DNA of 64,000 bases from an uncultured Alphaproteobacteria bacterium (GCA_934255455.1 CAKQNS010000005.1:1-64000), one strand, 5' to 3'; counted from the stretch's first letter, positions 22,891 through 32,222 are shown. Translations and numbers: made by a program. The notes: generated from the letters alone by a model not told the origin.

Positions 22891-24975
22891 ATGGCCAAAA
22901 AATTGGATGACGCAACGAAACTGTTAATTGAATCGTTGCCGGAAAATTTGCAGAAACTTGCAACATCTGCGGTCGAGGTGGGATACTTATCCCAAATGGA
23001 TTTTAATGCCGCAACCGAAGCGGACGAGGTTCCCGCCGAAGAGCAAGAAGAGGTCTTGGATTTCTTTCAGCAAGATTTGGGATTGGAAATTCTGGAAACC
23101 GACAATTATTCCCAAGATTTGGAAAAGTATTACGAGGATGATTCCGACGAACCGCGTGATAAAACCCGCAATTTATTGAATGCCGATGCCGAACAGGTCG
23201 ATGTAAACGACGACGATTACGAACACTATGCCAAACAATTGGAACGCAGCCAGACGGGTAATCTGGTGCTGGGCGTCCAGGATTCGGTACAGTCGTATTT
23301 GAAACAAATCGGCACTGTTCAATTGTTGACCGCCGCAGGCGAGGTTGCCATTGCCCAACGCATCGAGGCCGCCACCCGTCTGATGGTTTATGGCCTGTGC
23401 GAAAGCCCAATGACAATTCAGGCGATGCTTGATTGGTACCAACAATTGTTGAACGAGGATATTCGCCTGCGTTATATTTTGAATTTGGAAGTGATGTATT
23501 CATCTGAATCCGAACAGAAATCATTGGCCGCATTGTCCGAGGCATTGAAATCCAAGGGCGTTGAACATGTCGATGAATTGGATGACGACGAATTGGATGA
23601 TTTGGAAGAATCCACCACCGACGACGAAGATGATGACGACGACGAGGACGATGATGACGACGATGGCATCAAAAAAGAAGATTCTCCGCGTGGTACATCT
23701 GGCGTGCCAATCCCAGTAATGGAAGAGGCGTTGATGCCAATGGTGACCGAACTGTTCACCAAGATTAAACGCATATTTAACAGTATGCAGAAATTGCAGA
23801 CCAAACGTTTGGAAAACTTGCAAACATCATCAAAACCGGACGAAGCATTGGAAAAGAAATATGCCAAAATGCGTCTGGAACTGTTCGAAAATGTCAGCAA
23901 AATCCGCCTGAACGACGACCGTATTGCAGAAATTCTGGAACATTTGACACAACGCGACCAATTGCTGATGGGGCTCGAGGGTAAATTGTTGCGTCTGGCA
24001 CTGGCGAACAAGATTAAACGCGAAGATTTTTTGGCCGAATATACCGGAAATGAATTAAACCGCAACTGGGTTAAAAAGTTGATGAAACATAAAAACCCGG
24101 CGTGGGTGAACTTTGCGAAAAAGCACGAAAAAGATATTTTGAAAATCCAAGACGACATCACCGCCATTGCGCGTGAAACCGGCCAACCAACCGCCGAATA
24201 TAAAAAGGTTGTTGAATTGGTTCGCCGTGGCCAGACCGAGGCCGCCCGCGCTAAACGCGAAATGATAGAGGCGAACCTGCGTCTGGTTATCAAATTTGCG
24301 AAAAAATCCAGCAACCGCGGTTTGGGGTTGGATTTCTCGGACCTGGTCCAGGATGGAAACATTGGATTGATGAAGGCGGTTGATAAATTTGATTATCGTT
24401 TGGGGAATAAATTTTCCACATACGCGACAAACTGGATTCAACAGGGCATATCGCGCAGCATTGCCGACCAGGCACGCACGATTCGTATTCCTGTGCACAT
24501 GATTGACAACATTCATAAAATCCAGCGTGCGTCGCGTCAATTTATGCACAAATATGGTCGCCAGCCAACCGCCGAAGAATTGTCCAAGATTATTTACCTG
24601 CCGGTGGACAAGATTCACAAGGCGATGAAGGTAAATCTGAAACCAATTTCACTCGAGGCGCCCGTTGGAACCGAGGACGACAGCAGCCGTATTGAAATCA
24701 TCGCGGACGAAACGGCGAAAAATCCGTTTGTGTCGGCCGCCCAGAAAAACCTGCGTAAAATCGTCACGCAAATTCTGTCGGAATTGGATCCCAAGGAAGA
24801 AACCGTTTTGCGCCAGCGTTTCGGGATGAGCACCAACAAAACCAGCACACTGGAAGAGGTCGGTGAATACATCGGCGTCACCCGTGAACGCATCCGCCAG
24901 ATTGAACAAAAGGCGTTGATGAAACTGAAACACCCAACGCGCGCGCGAAAATTACGCAGTTTCTTGGAAGACTGA
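22891..24975 (+). CDS. rpoD: Primary sigma factor RpoD (sigma-70)
   Basis: 694 residues. Region 1.2 (SVQSYLKQIGTVQLLT) at 132-147, a long non-conserved insert with an Asp/Glu tract at 229-258, region 2 (DLVQDGNIGLMKAVDKF), region 3 (RTIRIPVHMIDNI) and region 4.2 (TLEEVGEYIGVTRERIRQIE) are all present. The -10 recognition helix reads YATNWIQQGISRS, where almost all primary sigmas have YATWWIRQAITRS. The equivalents of E. coli W433, R436, A438 and T440 are therefore N514, Q517, G519 and S521. Region 4.2 keeps the -35 contact residues RERIRQ. GAAGGGGCGG gives a ribosome binding site. Confidence 0.97.
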   Translation: MAKKLDDATKLLIESLPENLQKLATSAVEVGYLSQMDFNAATEADEVPAEEQEEVLDFFQQDLGLEILETDNYSQDLEKYYEDDSDEPRDKTRNLLNADAEQVDVNDDDYEHYAKQLERSQTGNLVLGVQDSVQSYLKQIGTVQLLTAAGEVAIAQRIEAATRLMVYGLCESPMTIQAMLDWYQQLLNEDIRLRYILNLEVMYSSESEQKSLAALSEALKSKGVEHVDELDDDELDDLEESTTDDEDDDDDEDDDDDDGIKKEDSPRGTSGVPIPVMEEALMPMVTELFTKIKRIFNSMQKLQTKRLENLQTSSKPDEALEKKYAKMRLELFENVSKIRLNDDRIAEILEHLTQRDQLLMGLEGKLLRLALANKIKREDFLAEYTGNELNRNWVKKLMKHKNPAWVNFAKKHEKDILKIQDDITAIARETGQPTAEYKKVVELVRRGQTEAARAKREMIEANLRLVIKFAKKSSNRGLGLDFSDLVQDGNIGLMKAVDKFDYRLGNKFSTYATNWIQQGISRSIADQARTIRIPVHMIDNIHKIQRASRQFMHKYGRQPTAEELSKIIYLPVDKIHKAMKVNLKPISLEAPVGTEDDSSRIEIIADETAKNPFVSAAQKNLRKIVTQILSELDPKEETVLRQRFGMSTNKTSTLEEVGEYIGVTRERIRQIEQKALMKLKHPTRARKLRSFLED

Positions 24976-25026
24976 TATTTTCCCCGCCGGCGTCGGTGGG
25001 GTATTTTTTACAAAGGGGATAAATAT

Positions 25027-25689
25027 ATGAGACGAACTCTTTTAATATGCACCGGCCCATCGGGCAGCGGTAAATCGCATTTTATTAAAAATATCTTGCC
25101 CGATGGATTGTTCTATAACCTGAAATCGGCAACCACACGCCCCATGCGTGATGGCGAGGTTGACGGTCGCGAATACTATTTCCGTGATGAATCATATTTT
25201 GACCACACCCCAATGGCAACGCATCTGTGGGTAAATGAACAGTTTTGGCAACCAGGCCAGCCAAAATGGTTGTATGGTGTTCCAGAAAGCGAGGTTGCAA
25301 AACATCGCGGCCAACACCTGGTATACGATGTGATTCAACCACGATATGCGCGCCAATTGATAGATTGGTTTAATGCAAATGGTTTGGGGTGGGATTACGA
25401 TTATCGTGTGGCGTATTTCTTGCCGCCGGTAAACAATATGGAAATGGCCCACGCGCGTGCAAATATGCCAAATGATACGGATGTACGCCGCACGAACACA
25501 TGCCTGCCTGCGGACTTTATGAACGCCGATTTGGGCATAGATTATATATTGCAACCAACCAACGGCAATATACCCGTTGCAATGCGCGGGTTTATATCGG
25601 CGCTGGCGGTGCGTGCGGGTGTTCCGTTTGAAAAAATCAAACACATTTTCCCGACCCGGGAATTTTTGGCCGCCGTCAATACACGATAA
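25027..25689 (+). CDS. Guanylate-kinase-like P-loop protein
   Basis: 220 residues. P-loop GPSGSGKSHF at 10-19, then TTRPMRDGEVDGREYYF, matching the GMP-binding TTRxxRxGEVDGxDYxF of guanylate kinase. The rest diverges: the lid and C-terminal parts (LWVNEQFWQPGQPKWLYG, FLPPVNNMEMAHARAN) do not follow canonical Gmk. It may be the cell's Gmk or a paralogue acting on another nucleotide. The AAAGGGG site is good. It sits alone between rpoD and a terminator. Confidence 0.7.
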   Translation: MRRTLLICTGPSGSGKSHFIKNILPDGLFYNLKSATTRPMRDGEVDGREYYFRDESYFDHTPMATHLWVNEQFWQPGQPKWLYGVPESEVAKHRGQHLVYDVIQPRYARQLIDWFNANGLGWDYDYRVAYFLPPVNNMEMAHARANMPNDTDVRRTNTCLPADFMNADLGIDYILQPTNGNIPVAMRGFISALAVRAGVPFEKIKHIFPTREFLAAVNTR

Positions 25690-25715
25690 AAAACGCCCCA
25701 CAGGGGCGGTTTTTA
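25688..25715 (+). terminator. Terminator of the guanylate-kinase-like gene
   Basis: ACCGCCCC-type hairpin (CGCCCCacagGGGCG) followed by TTTTTAT. Confidence 0.8.
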
Positions 25716-25898
25716 TAGAGAGCAATGAAGTGCGCCATTCGGCGCACTTGTTCTATTTCCGTCGCGGTCTAAATTCCCCTTCGCTGGGCGAAGGGGTGGC
25801 CGCGCAGCGGCCGGGGTAGTGGTATAAAACAAGTGATAGAGTGATAAAGTTTTTTATTCTAACACTCTATCGCTTATTCACTCTCTCGCTCCATCACT
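25716..25898. repeat. Intergenic hairpin-repeat region
   Basis: No gene here. It holds the palindrome AAGTGCGCCATTCGGCGCACTT (also at 63.8 kb), a double hairpin CCCCTTCG-CTGG-GCGAAGGGG / GGCCGC-GCA-GCGGCC, and a run of GTGATAGAGTGATA-type repeats with an inverted counterpart (ACTCTATCGCTTATTCACTC). A second element of the same build lies at 52.5-52.65 kb, sharing TAGAGAGCAATG next to a GCGCC hairpin. Confidence 0.6.
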
Positions 25899-26876
25899 CT
25901 ATTCGTCGCTTCCGTACAGGAATTCGCCGGTGCCGGAATTGCCATAAAATTTTTGTTCAATTATGTCCCACATACCGTTTTGCGGTACCGTGTAATCACC
26001 AATTTTTAACCCACATGGCACTGGTACGAAATGACGCACCAATGTGTCGTCCTCGTATATTTTTACATCGTATACATACATAAAATCATTTGCGGAATAT
26101 GGATGTACTGCGTATCCTCCGTTTTTGGCGGTGTCGCGATAGCCAAATAAAATTAATGAATCTGTTGTGTTGACGGTTATCGTTTGAGCAGATAGATTTG
26201 CGGCGATTGTTGCGTATTTAAATAATTTGTTTTTTGCATCTAGTACCGTTGTTTGGCGAGTTGTTTTTTGTTGTCTGGTAATAGACAAGCCACGTATCGC
26301 CACACAACCAAAATAATAATTACATAACCATGGATATAGTACAAAATTTTCGGTGACAGCACCACCAAAATTTACTTCGTATGCTGTTTTTGAGACAGCA
26401 TTGTAAAAACCAAATATTGCAGGATGTGCACCACTTGGGTGAAACGCGTCATCACTGAACCGTACATCCATTTCTGTGCGCGTGGTTGTAGTTGGTATGT
26501 GTTCTGTGTCTATGTATTGTGTGCCGGTTGATGCCAGATAAACTTCGCCGTTCACGCCCGTCAATTTACCATCAGATATACCATAATCAATGATGTTGTA
26601 ATTAACGCTGTGGTCGGCGGGCAAATCAGAAACGGCATAGTAATCGGTGTCGGCCTGTTGTATGCGCAGGTATTTATCACTGGTTGCGTTCATGGTGGTG
26701 GGGCACCGCGTCAGGTTTCCGTACCACATTTCGTCGCCGATTTTTACATTTAATGCCGGGGTGGTGTTTTTTGTTTCGTATAATTGCATCGTGTCGTCGC
26801 CAACATGCAATACGCGCGCATGCACTGCCGTACAACATACAATCATACCGATAAAGATAATCCAACGCCGCCACAT
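25899..26876 (-). CDS. Secreted LamG-like domain protein, unknown function
   Basis: 325 residues with a signal peptide (WRRWIIFIGMIVCCTAVHA). The middle part has the pattern GTQYIDTEHIPTTTTRTEM, and the end has LVRHFVPVPCGLKIGDYTVP followed by GMWDIIEQKFYGNSGTGEF. This layout (xYIDTGxxPxxxTRxE ... VRNFVPVxxxxxGxYxVxNGxWDxVxxxFYxNxGTGxF) resembles concanavalin-like end domains of exported gut-bacterial proteins; from memory. The ATG at MWRRW follows AGGAAAT. The gene is preceded by a long structured leader. Confidence 0.7.
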   Translation of the reverse strand: MWRRWIIFIGMIVCCTAVHARVLHVGDDTMQLYETKNTTPALNVKIGDEMWYGNLTRCPTTMNATSDKYLRIQQADTDYYAVSDLPADHSVNYNIIDYGISDGKLTGVNGEVYLASTGTQYIDTEHIPTTTTRTEMDVRFSDDAFHPSGAHPAIFGFYNAVSKTAYEVNFGGAVTENFVLYPWLCNYYFGCVAIRGLSITRQQKTTRQTTVLDAKNKLFKYATIAANLSAQTITVNTTDSLILFGYRDTAKNGGYAVHPYSANDFMYVYDVKIYEDDTLVRHFVPVPCGLKIGDYTVPQNGMWDIIEQKFYGNSGTGEFLYGSDE

Positions 26877-27074
26877 ACTGCTATTTCCTGTTCCGCATGA
26901 AAAAAATACCACCGGAACGAATTCAGGTGGTTGGAGTTTAAGCACAATATTAGGAATTGCGTTGTTTATTCGGTATATTCACAACACTCCAACCACATAA
27001 CATGGTTGGAATTTTATCGTCTTGGATTGACGCCTAATATGGGTTATCAAGCCCATTGACGGAACACCCGTCAA
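26877..27074 (-). promoter_or_regulatory. Structured 5' leader with mutually exclusive hairpins (putative attenuator)
   Basis: On the minus strand, in order: hairpin TTGACGG-CCGTCAA (27074-27056), hairpin ATGGG-CCCAT (27056-27039), segment 1 CCAACCA (27009-27003), segment 2 GTGGTTGGAGT (26996-26986), segment 3 ACTCCAACCACC (26937-26926) and segment 4 GGTGGT (26913-26908) followed by A and seven T. Pairs 1:2, 2:3 (11 perfect base pairs) and 3:4 (terminator) exclude each other in turn. The interior between 2 and 3 can itself form two small hairpins. A possible 17-codon leader reading frame (27003-26950) has no clear ribosome site. Confidence 0.6.
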
Positions 27075-27076
27075 CA

Positions 27077-27103
27077 GTTATACCATAGCATACGCGTTGC
27101 CAA
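27077..27103 (-). promoter_or_regulatory. Promoter of the attenuator-like leader
   Basis: TATAAC -10 box with TTGGCA 15 bp upstream (or TTTTGG at 17 bp), three bases before the first leader hairpin. Confidence 0.5.
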
Positions 27104-27113
27104 AATACAATGT

Positions 27114-27140
27114 AAAAAATCCGGCGATTTTGCCGGATTC
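27114..27140 (-). terminator. Terminator of the coiled-coil membrane protein gene
   Basis: Hairpin AATCCGGC-AAAATC-GCCGGATT followed by TTTTA on the minus strand. Confidence 0.8.
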
Positions 27141-27144
27141 AAAT

Positions 27145-29076
27145 TTAATTGATATGATTTTTCAGTGAAAGATAAATTTGCCCCAAATCGGTTTTTACCA
27201 ACGCCGCCGATACTTTGTCGGGCGTGTCGGTATTCTGCGCGCTGGTCATTATTTTATCAAAACTGCGCACGAATTGGGTTGCCTGGGAACGGAACACACT
27301 GTCAGATTTCAACATGTCGCGAATTTGTTTTTTATCCGCCGCCGCCATCATTTTCGCCAGCCATTTTGAAAATATGGTTTTGTCGCCCGCATGAAATTTT
27401 TTCCACACTACATCGGGAATGTCGGCGCCGGTTGCACGCGTTAAATCCAATGACAATTCGTGCATTTTTTCAAATGCGCGCTCGGCCTGTTTCAGAAAAT
27501 CAGCCCCACTGACGCGCGCCATGGTTGCGGCGGCCGGTGCGGTGCCAATTGCGTCCATGGGGGCGGATGCGCGTGCGACCATCATTTGCTTGTTCAATGT
27601 CTGCATGGTGTTCACGGCCTTGGCATAGTCGGACATTAAATCTATCATTTGCTGACGCGATTGTCCCGCCAAATCTTCCAATTTAACCGCAGATTCCGCA
27701 ACCGCAGTGGTCGATTCGGCAACAGTGTTTTTCATCAAATTGATTTTTTCGTTCAGTGACGCGACAACCTGTTGCAATTTGTCGCCTGCATCGACCGAGC
27801 CCTGGGACAAATCGGGCAGAGCCGAATAATACTTTTCTATCAATTCGGACAGTGGTTGCAATTGCGCGGTTGTTTCCGACGACATTTTTATCAGGCTTTC
27901 TGATTGTTTTGACAATTGTGTGTGCGCCGTGTTCATTTCTATCAGTGTTTCGCGCACGCTGGTCGCCATAACGCGTACCGATTCCGAGAATTTCCCCGCC
28001 GCCGTCTTGGTATTGTCCAGTGTGGTATTCGCAACGCCAGACACGGTTTTCAATTCCGACACAACATCAGTCGCGAATTCCTTGATTTCGCCATTGAAAC
28101 GGTTGGTCAATGTGGCCAATTCGTTTGATATGTTGCGAACAGATGTTTCGGTGCGCGCCGCACTGTCCATCAATGATTCGACTGCGTCGGTCAATTTGCG
28201 AACCTGTTTGTCCAGCGACGATTCCGCCAGGCGCACCTGGCCACCAACAACATTTGCGGTGTTGGTCAATGTATTCATTTGTGCGGTCAGTTGTTTTTTT
28301 GTTTGCTTGCTGAACGCGTCCATTTTTTCCAAGTGCGAATCCAACAATTTGTCGTTATTGGTCATCAGTGTTTCGTAATCTGTGGCGGCGGTTTTCACAT
28401 TGGTAAACCCATCGGCCACCGATGATGACAATTCAGACAATTTTTGTTGCATGTTTTCGGATTGCGCGGCCAGATTTTTCATCTGTTCATCATTTACTGC
28501 AAATTCGTTTTTCAAATTATTATCCAGTGTTTCACTGGTGGCAATCCACCCATCAATTTGCGATTGTATTGTGCCAATGCGTTCGGTTGTATTGTGTGTC
28601 GTCGTATCAATTTTTGCCAATAATTCATTGACAGTTGTATTAAATTTGTCGGTTGTGTTTTGTACATCAACCCATCCGGCGGATATAACAACATTTTGCA
28701 GCCCCAGTACCGTGTTTTCCAAACGCTGGGACATAACGGCAACTTTCTTGGTTGCATCATCGGCCAATTCAACCAGTTTTTCGTTTTGCACCCCCAGGTT
28801 GTTTTTCATTTCCTCGGCCGTGGCGATTTGTGCATTTAATGTGTCGCGCATGGTTTGAAAACTGGATTCTATTTTTGCAATTTCGCCCGCCAATATGGTT
28901 TCCAGCACGCGTGCGGCATCGGCGACCTGGGCCCGTTGTGGGTTGGTCATCAATTGTAATAACGATTCCATAACGCGTTGACTGCGTCGTGAAACGAAAA
29001 ATACAACGCCCAGTGCAATTGCCAATAATCCACCCAAAACACTGCTGATAATTATAATTACTTGTGAAATGTCCAT
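27145..29076 (-). CDS. Membrane-anchored coiled-coil protein, unknown function
   Basis: 643 residues: one N-terminal transmembrane helix (residues 3-27, VIIIISSVLGGLLAIALGVV), then ~480 residues of heptad-rich coiled coil with methyl-accepting-protein-like composition (many Ala, Thr, Ser, Gln), an Ala/Pro break near 525 and a compact ~115-residue C-terminal domain (FLKQAERAFEKMHELSLDLT ... VVWKKFHAGDKTIFSKWL). The end domain recalls one seen in other alphaproteobacterial coiled-coil proteins. No HAMP or signalling motif is visible. AGGGGAG fixes the start at MDISQ. A structural or envelope-associated role is likely. Confidence 0.7.
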   Translation of the reverse strand: MDISQVIIIISSVLGGLLAIALGVVFFVSRRSQRVMESLLQLMTNPQRAQVADAARVLETILAGEIAKIESSFQTMRDTLNAQIATAEEMKNNLGVQNEKLVELADDATKKVAVMSQRLENTVLGLQNVVISAGWVDVQNTTDKFNTTVNELLAKIDTTTHNTTERIGTIQSQIDGWIATSETLDNNLKNEFAVNDEQMKNLAAQSENMQQKLSELSSSVADGFTNVKTAATDYETLMTNNDKLLDSHLEKMDAFSKQTKKQLTAQMNTLTNTANVVGGQVRLAESSLDKQVRKLTDAVESLMDSAARTETSVRNISNELATLTNRFNGEIKEFATDVVSELKTVSGVANTTLDNTKTAAGKFSESVRVMATSVRETLIEMNTAHTQLSKQSESLIKMSSETTAQLQPLSELIEKYYSALPDLSQGSVDAGDKLQQVVASLNEKINLMKNTVAESTTAVAESAVKLEDLAGQSRQQMIDLMSDYAKAVNTMQTLNKQMMVARASAPMDAIGTAPAAATMARVSGADFLKQAERAFEKMHELSLDLTRATGADIPDVVWKKFHAGDKTIFSKWLAKMMAAADKKQIRDMLKSDSVFRSQATQFVRSFDKIMTSAQNTDTPDKVSAALVKTDLGQIYLSLKNHIN

Positions 29077-29157
29077 ATCCGCTCCCCTGATAAATTCATT
29101 GTTCTTGCAGAACATTGAAATTTATACTAGAATTTACCAAATAAAGCAAGGGTATAA

Positions 29158-31776
29158 ATGACACAAAAAAGCGCTTTGACACCGGCCCAGGATACGGCAT
29201 CAAACCCAACGGAAAATGTATGGGTCCAGGCGAACGCCGGGACCGGCAAGACTTGGGTTTTGGTGCGTCGTTTGTTGCGTATTTTATTTCGCACGGAATC
29301 AATCAACACCAGTGGAATTTTATGTCTGACATACACCAATGCGGGGGCGGGCGAAATGCGCAATCGTATTTTGTCGGCGTTGCGTGAATGGGCAATGAAA
29401 TCAGACGATGAATTGGTGGAAATGTTGCACGGAATTGCACTGAACCCTGTGCCAAATGCCGCCGATGTTGCGCACGCGCGCGAAATATTTTTTACATACA
29501 TTGACAACCCCGACATATTGAAAATAAAAACCATTCATGGTTTTTGCGAGGAAATATTACACCGTTTTCCGATAGAGGCGGGCATTTCCCCGTCCTGGTC
29601 CCTGGTATTTGATGCGGCACAACGCGTTTTATTACAAGATGCGTTCCAGCGATTGATAAAATCATCGGGCGATGTGCGTACCAACGATGCGTTTGCATAC
29701 ATAGTCGGGCGTATTTCCGAAACATCAATGGGCGAATTATTAAAGACGCTAAGCGAGCAATATAAACACTTTTTTGATGTTGAAAATCTTGACAACTATC
29801 GCAAATACTTTGTTGATACGACGAAACAATTTTTGCAATTGAATGTGCCGATTCAAACCGAAATTGATGCCGACGCATTGCAAAAAATCATCGATTTGAC
29901 CGAAATTGATATAAAATCGACGAAAAAGCCGGCAAAATATATGTTCGATATTGTTAATAAAACAAAACAGTTTATTGACAATACTATTGATTTTGACGAA
30001 TATAAAACCGCGTATTTAACATCGACTGGCACACCACAAAAATCGGTATCAAAAAAGGAATATTTAACAGCCGAACAAAAACGCGTTTATGAACTGAACC
30101 AGTATTATGCAAATCAAACCATATTTAACGACACGGTTGCGTTGTTTGATTTGGCGGCGGCGTTTGCGCGCATATATCGCGATTTGAAACACGAACGAAA
30201 TTTGTTGGATTTCGAAGATATGATTTTGTACACGCGGCGGTTGTTTGCCCAGCCCGAAACAATGGGATGGGTGTTGTCGCAATTGAATATTTCGTTGTCG
30301 CACATTTTGGTGGACGAGGCCCAAGATACCAGCCCCGCCCAGTGGGATATCTTGCGTATGTTGTCGGGTGATTTTTTTGCCGATGGCGATACGGCGGCAC
30401 ATCAACATTCATTGTTTGTTGTGGGTGATACAAAGCAATCTATATACGGGTTCCAGGGTGCCGATCCAAATGCGTTTGCAACCAGTCGCGCGGAAATTGC
30501 CGCACAAATATCCAACAATATGCGCACCATACGCGAGGTCCCGTTGGATCAAAGTTTTCGGTCACTGGGCGCAATATTGCGCGCGGTGGATAAATTTTTT
30601 GATGATAAAACCGTTGTTGAAATCAGTGGCTTTGCAAATAATGCACACAAATGTTTTCGTACAGAATCGCCCGGTTTGGTTGAATTGCACAAATTGGTTT
30701 CAAAACAGGATGACGAAACGGATGTTTCGGATTATGTGCGCGCGATTGCCGACAAAATAAAATCGTTGATTGATTCTGGTGAATACGCATCGCGCGACAT
30801 AATGGTTTTGGTTCAAAATCGTGTGCCGATGGCGGCGCCATTGGTTGCCGAATTAAAACGACGCAATATCGATGTTGCGGGCAGTGACCGAATTGTTTTG
30901 CCTGATTTTCCGGCCATTCGTGATTTATTAAATTTGGTCAGATTCTGTTTGAATCCGCGTGATGATTACAGTTTGTGCTGTGTGTTAAAAAGTCCGATTT
31001 TCAGATTGAATGAAGCCGATATTTTTAATATTTGTAAAATTAAAAACGCCGAAAATAAATTGAAAAAATTGGATGACGGCGCAGATGGCGCAACAACTGT
31101 TTTTGCGGTATTGGCAAAAACGCATTCGGATGTTTATACGCGGTTATGTGACATAATTGAATGGTCGCAAAAAATGTCGCCATACACATTTTTTACCACG
31201 GTTTTATCGAACGGTGTGCGGCAAAGTATGATTGCCGCGTTGGGGGCGCAAATTATTGACCCGTTGGAAGAGTTTTTAACAATATGTTTGGCATACGAGC
31301 GTACAATGCCGGGCACATTGCGTCATTTCTTGAAATGGTTTGTCACCGGCGACAGTGAAATAAAACGCGATATGGATGCGTCCAGTGGTGTGCGTGTGAT
31401 GACTGTTCATGGCAGCAAGGGTTTAGATGCGCGTGCGGTGTTTTTGATTGATACGGTGCGAATTCCGAAAAACGAACATATTTTACCGTTGCCGGTACGC
31501 ACTGGGGCGGTTCCGTTTCCGGCGCCGTGGCTGTGGACGCCGCGCAGCAACAATGTGTCGGCTGCGTGCGCCGATGTTTCAGATGCGGTGAAAAAAAACA
31601 AAATGGCGGAATATTATCGGTTGCTGTATGTTGCAATGACACGTGCGCGTGATGCGTTGTTTATATATGGGTTTGAACCGCGCAAAAACGCCCCCGACAA
31701 CAGTTGGCATACGCAATTGTGGCGTGTATTCGCAGGCGACGATAATACCGCAGAAACAATCAGGATTACAGAATGA
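29158..31776 (+). CDS. addA: AddA-type UvrD helicase, helicase part only
   Basis: 872 residues of the double-strand-break-repair helicase AddA. Motif I QANAGTGKTW (22-31), motif Ia ILCLTYTNAGAGEM, IKTIHGFCEEILHRFP, motif II ILVDEAQDTSP, motif III VVGDTKQSIYGFQGADP, motif IV LDQSFRS, motif V VMTVHGSKGLDA and motif VI YRLLYVAMTRARD are all intact. AddA normally continues into a PD-(D/E)XK nuclease domain (~1100-1200 residues); here the chain stops, and the nuclease is the next gene, overlapping by four bases (ATGA). AddB is not in the window. Confidence 0.92.
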   Translation: MTQKSALTPAQDTASNPTENVWVQANAGTGKTWVLVRRLLRILFRTESINTSGILCLTYTNAGAGEMRNRILSALREWAMKSDDELVEMLHGIALNPVPNAADVAHAREIFFTYIDNPDILKIKTIHGFCEEILHRFPIEAGISPSWSLVFDAAQRVLLQDAFQRLIKSSGDVRTNDAFAYIVGRISETSMGELLKTLSEQYKHFFDVENLDNYRKYFVDTTKQFLQLNVPIQTEIDADALQKIIDLTEIDIKSTKKPAKYMFDIVNKTKQFIDNTIDFDEYKTAYLTSTGTPQKSVSKKEYLTAEQKRVYELNQYYANQTIFNDTVALFDLAAAFARIYRDLKHERNLLDFEDMILYTRRLFAQPETMGWVLSQLNISLSHILVDEAQDTSPAQWDILRMLSGDFFADGDTAAHQHSLFVVGDTKQSIYGFQGADPNAFATSRAEIAAQISNNMRTIREVPLDQSFRSLGAILRAVDKFFDDKTVVEISGFANNAHKCFRTESPGLVELHKLVSKQDDETDVSDYVRAIADKIKSLIDSGEYASRDIMVLVQNRVPMAAPLVAELKRRNIDVAGSDRIVLPDFPAIRDLLNLVRFCLNPRDDYSLCCVLKSPIFRLNEADIFNICKIKNAENKLKKLDDGADGATTVFAVLAKTHSDVYTRLCDIIEWSQKMSPYTFFTTVLSNGVRQSMIAALGAQIIDPLEEFLTICLAYERTMPGTLRHFLKWFVTGDSEIKRDMDASSGVRVMTVHGSKGLDARAVFLIDTVRIPKNEHILPLPVRTGAVPFPAPWLWTPRSNNVSAACADVSDAVKKNKMAEYYRLLYVAMTRARDALFIYGFEPRKNAPDNSWHTQLWRVFAGDDNTAETIRITE

Positions 31777-32216
31777 GTCAATCTTTGCATGATTTAATTG
31801 ATGCGCAAAATGCCAAAAAATTTGCGACTGATGCCGGCACTGCCGCACATGCGCGGATGCGGCATATTGTAATTGATGGGGATGTGTTGCGTGGCGATGC
31901 CGAAACCGTCGCACGTGTGCGCAATCGTGCGGACTTGATGCCGTTTTTTGGTTCGCACGCATTGACCGAGGTTCCCGTTGCCGGGCGTATTCGTGGCAAA
32001 TTTATCAGTCGTCGAATTGACCGTATGGTTGTAAATGAATCTGACAAAACCGTTCTGATTATGGATTATAAAACCGATGTAAATCCGGATAATTTACGCG
32101 ATGCATATTATGCCCAGGTTCGCGAATACATGGAATTGGTGCGACAAATATATCCCGGATATTCGGTGCGTGGGTACATTTTGTGGCTGCATAATTTTGT
32201 GTTGGAAAATGTGTAA
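31773..32216 (+). CDS. AddA nuclease domain as a separate protein
   Basis: 147 residues matching the C-terminal RecB-family nuclease domain of AddA: GTAAHARMRHI (the usual GTxxHxLLQ), EVPVAGRIRGKFISRRIDRM, catalytic LIMDYKTD (D-x-K) and YYAQVREYMELV. It begins inside the stop codon of the helicase gene in the -1 frame, so it is translated by re-initiation, or joined by -1 frameshifting. With the helicase it would restore a complete AddA for resection at double-strand breaks. Confidence 0.85.
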   Translation: MSQSLHDLIDAQNAKKFATDAGTAAHARMRHIVIDGDVLRGDAETVARVRNRADLMPFFGSHALTEVPVAGRIRGKFISRRIDRMVVNESDKTVLIMDYKTDVNPDNLRDAYYAQVREYMELVRQIYPGYSVRGYILWLHNFVLENV

Positions 32217-32222
32217 AATATC

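Noticed and set aside
23472..24362. 296-codon minus-strand frame inside rpoD
   Set aside because: Ser-rich shadow of the Asp/Glu tract and neighbouring coding sequence of rpoD.
26950..27003. 17-codon leader peptide within the attenuator-like leader
   Set aside because: It overlaps segment 2 suggestively, but has no ribosome binding site and no run of a single regulatory amino acid; kept only as a remark in the leader entry.
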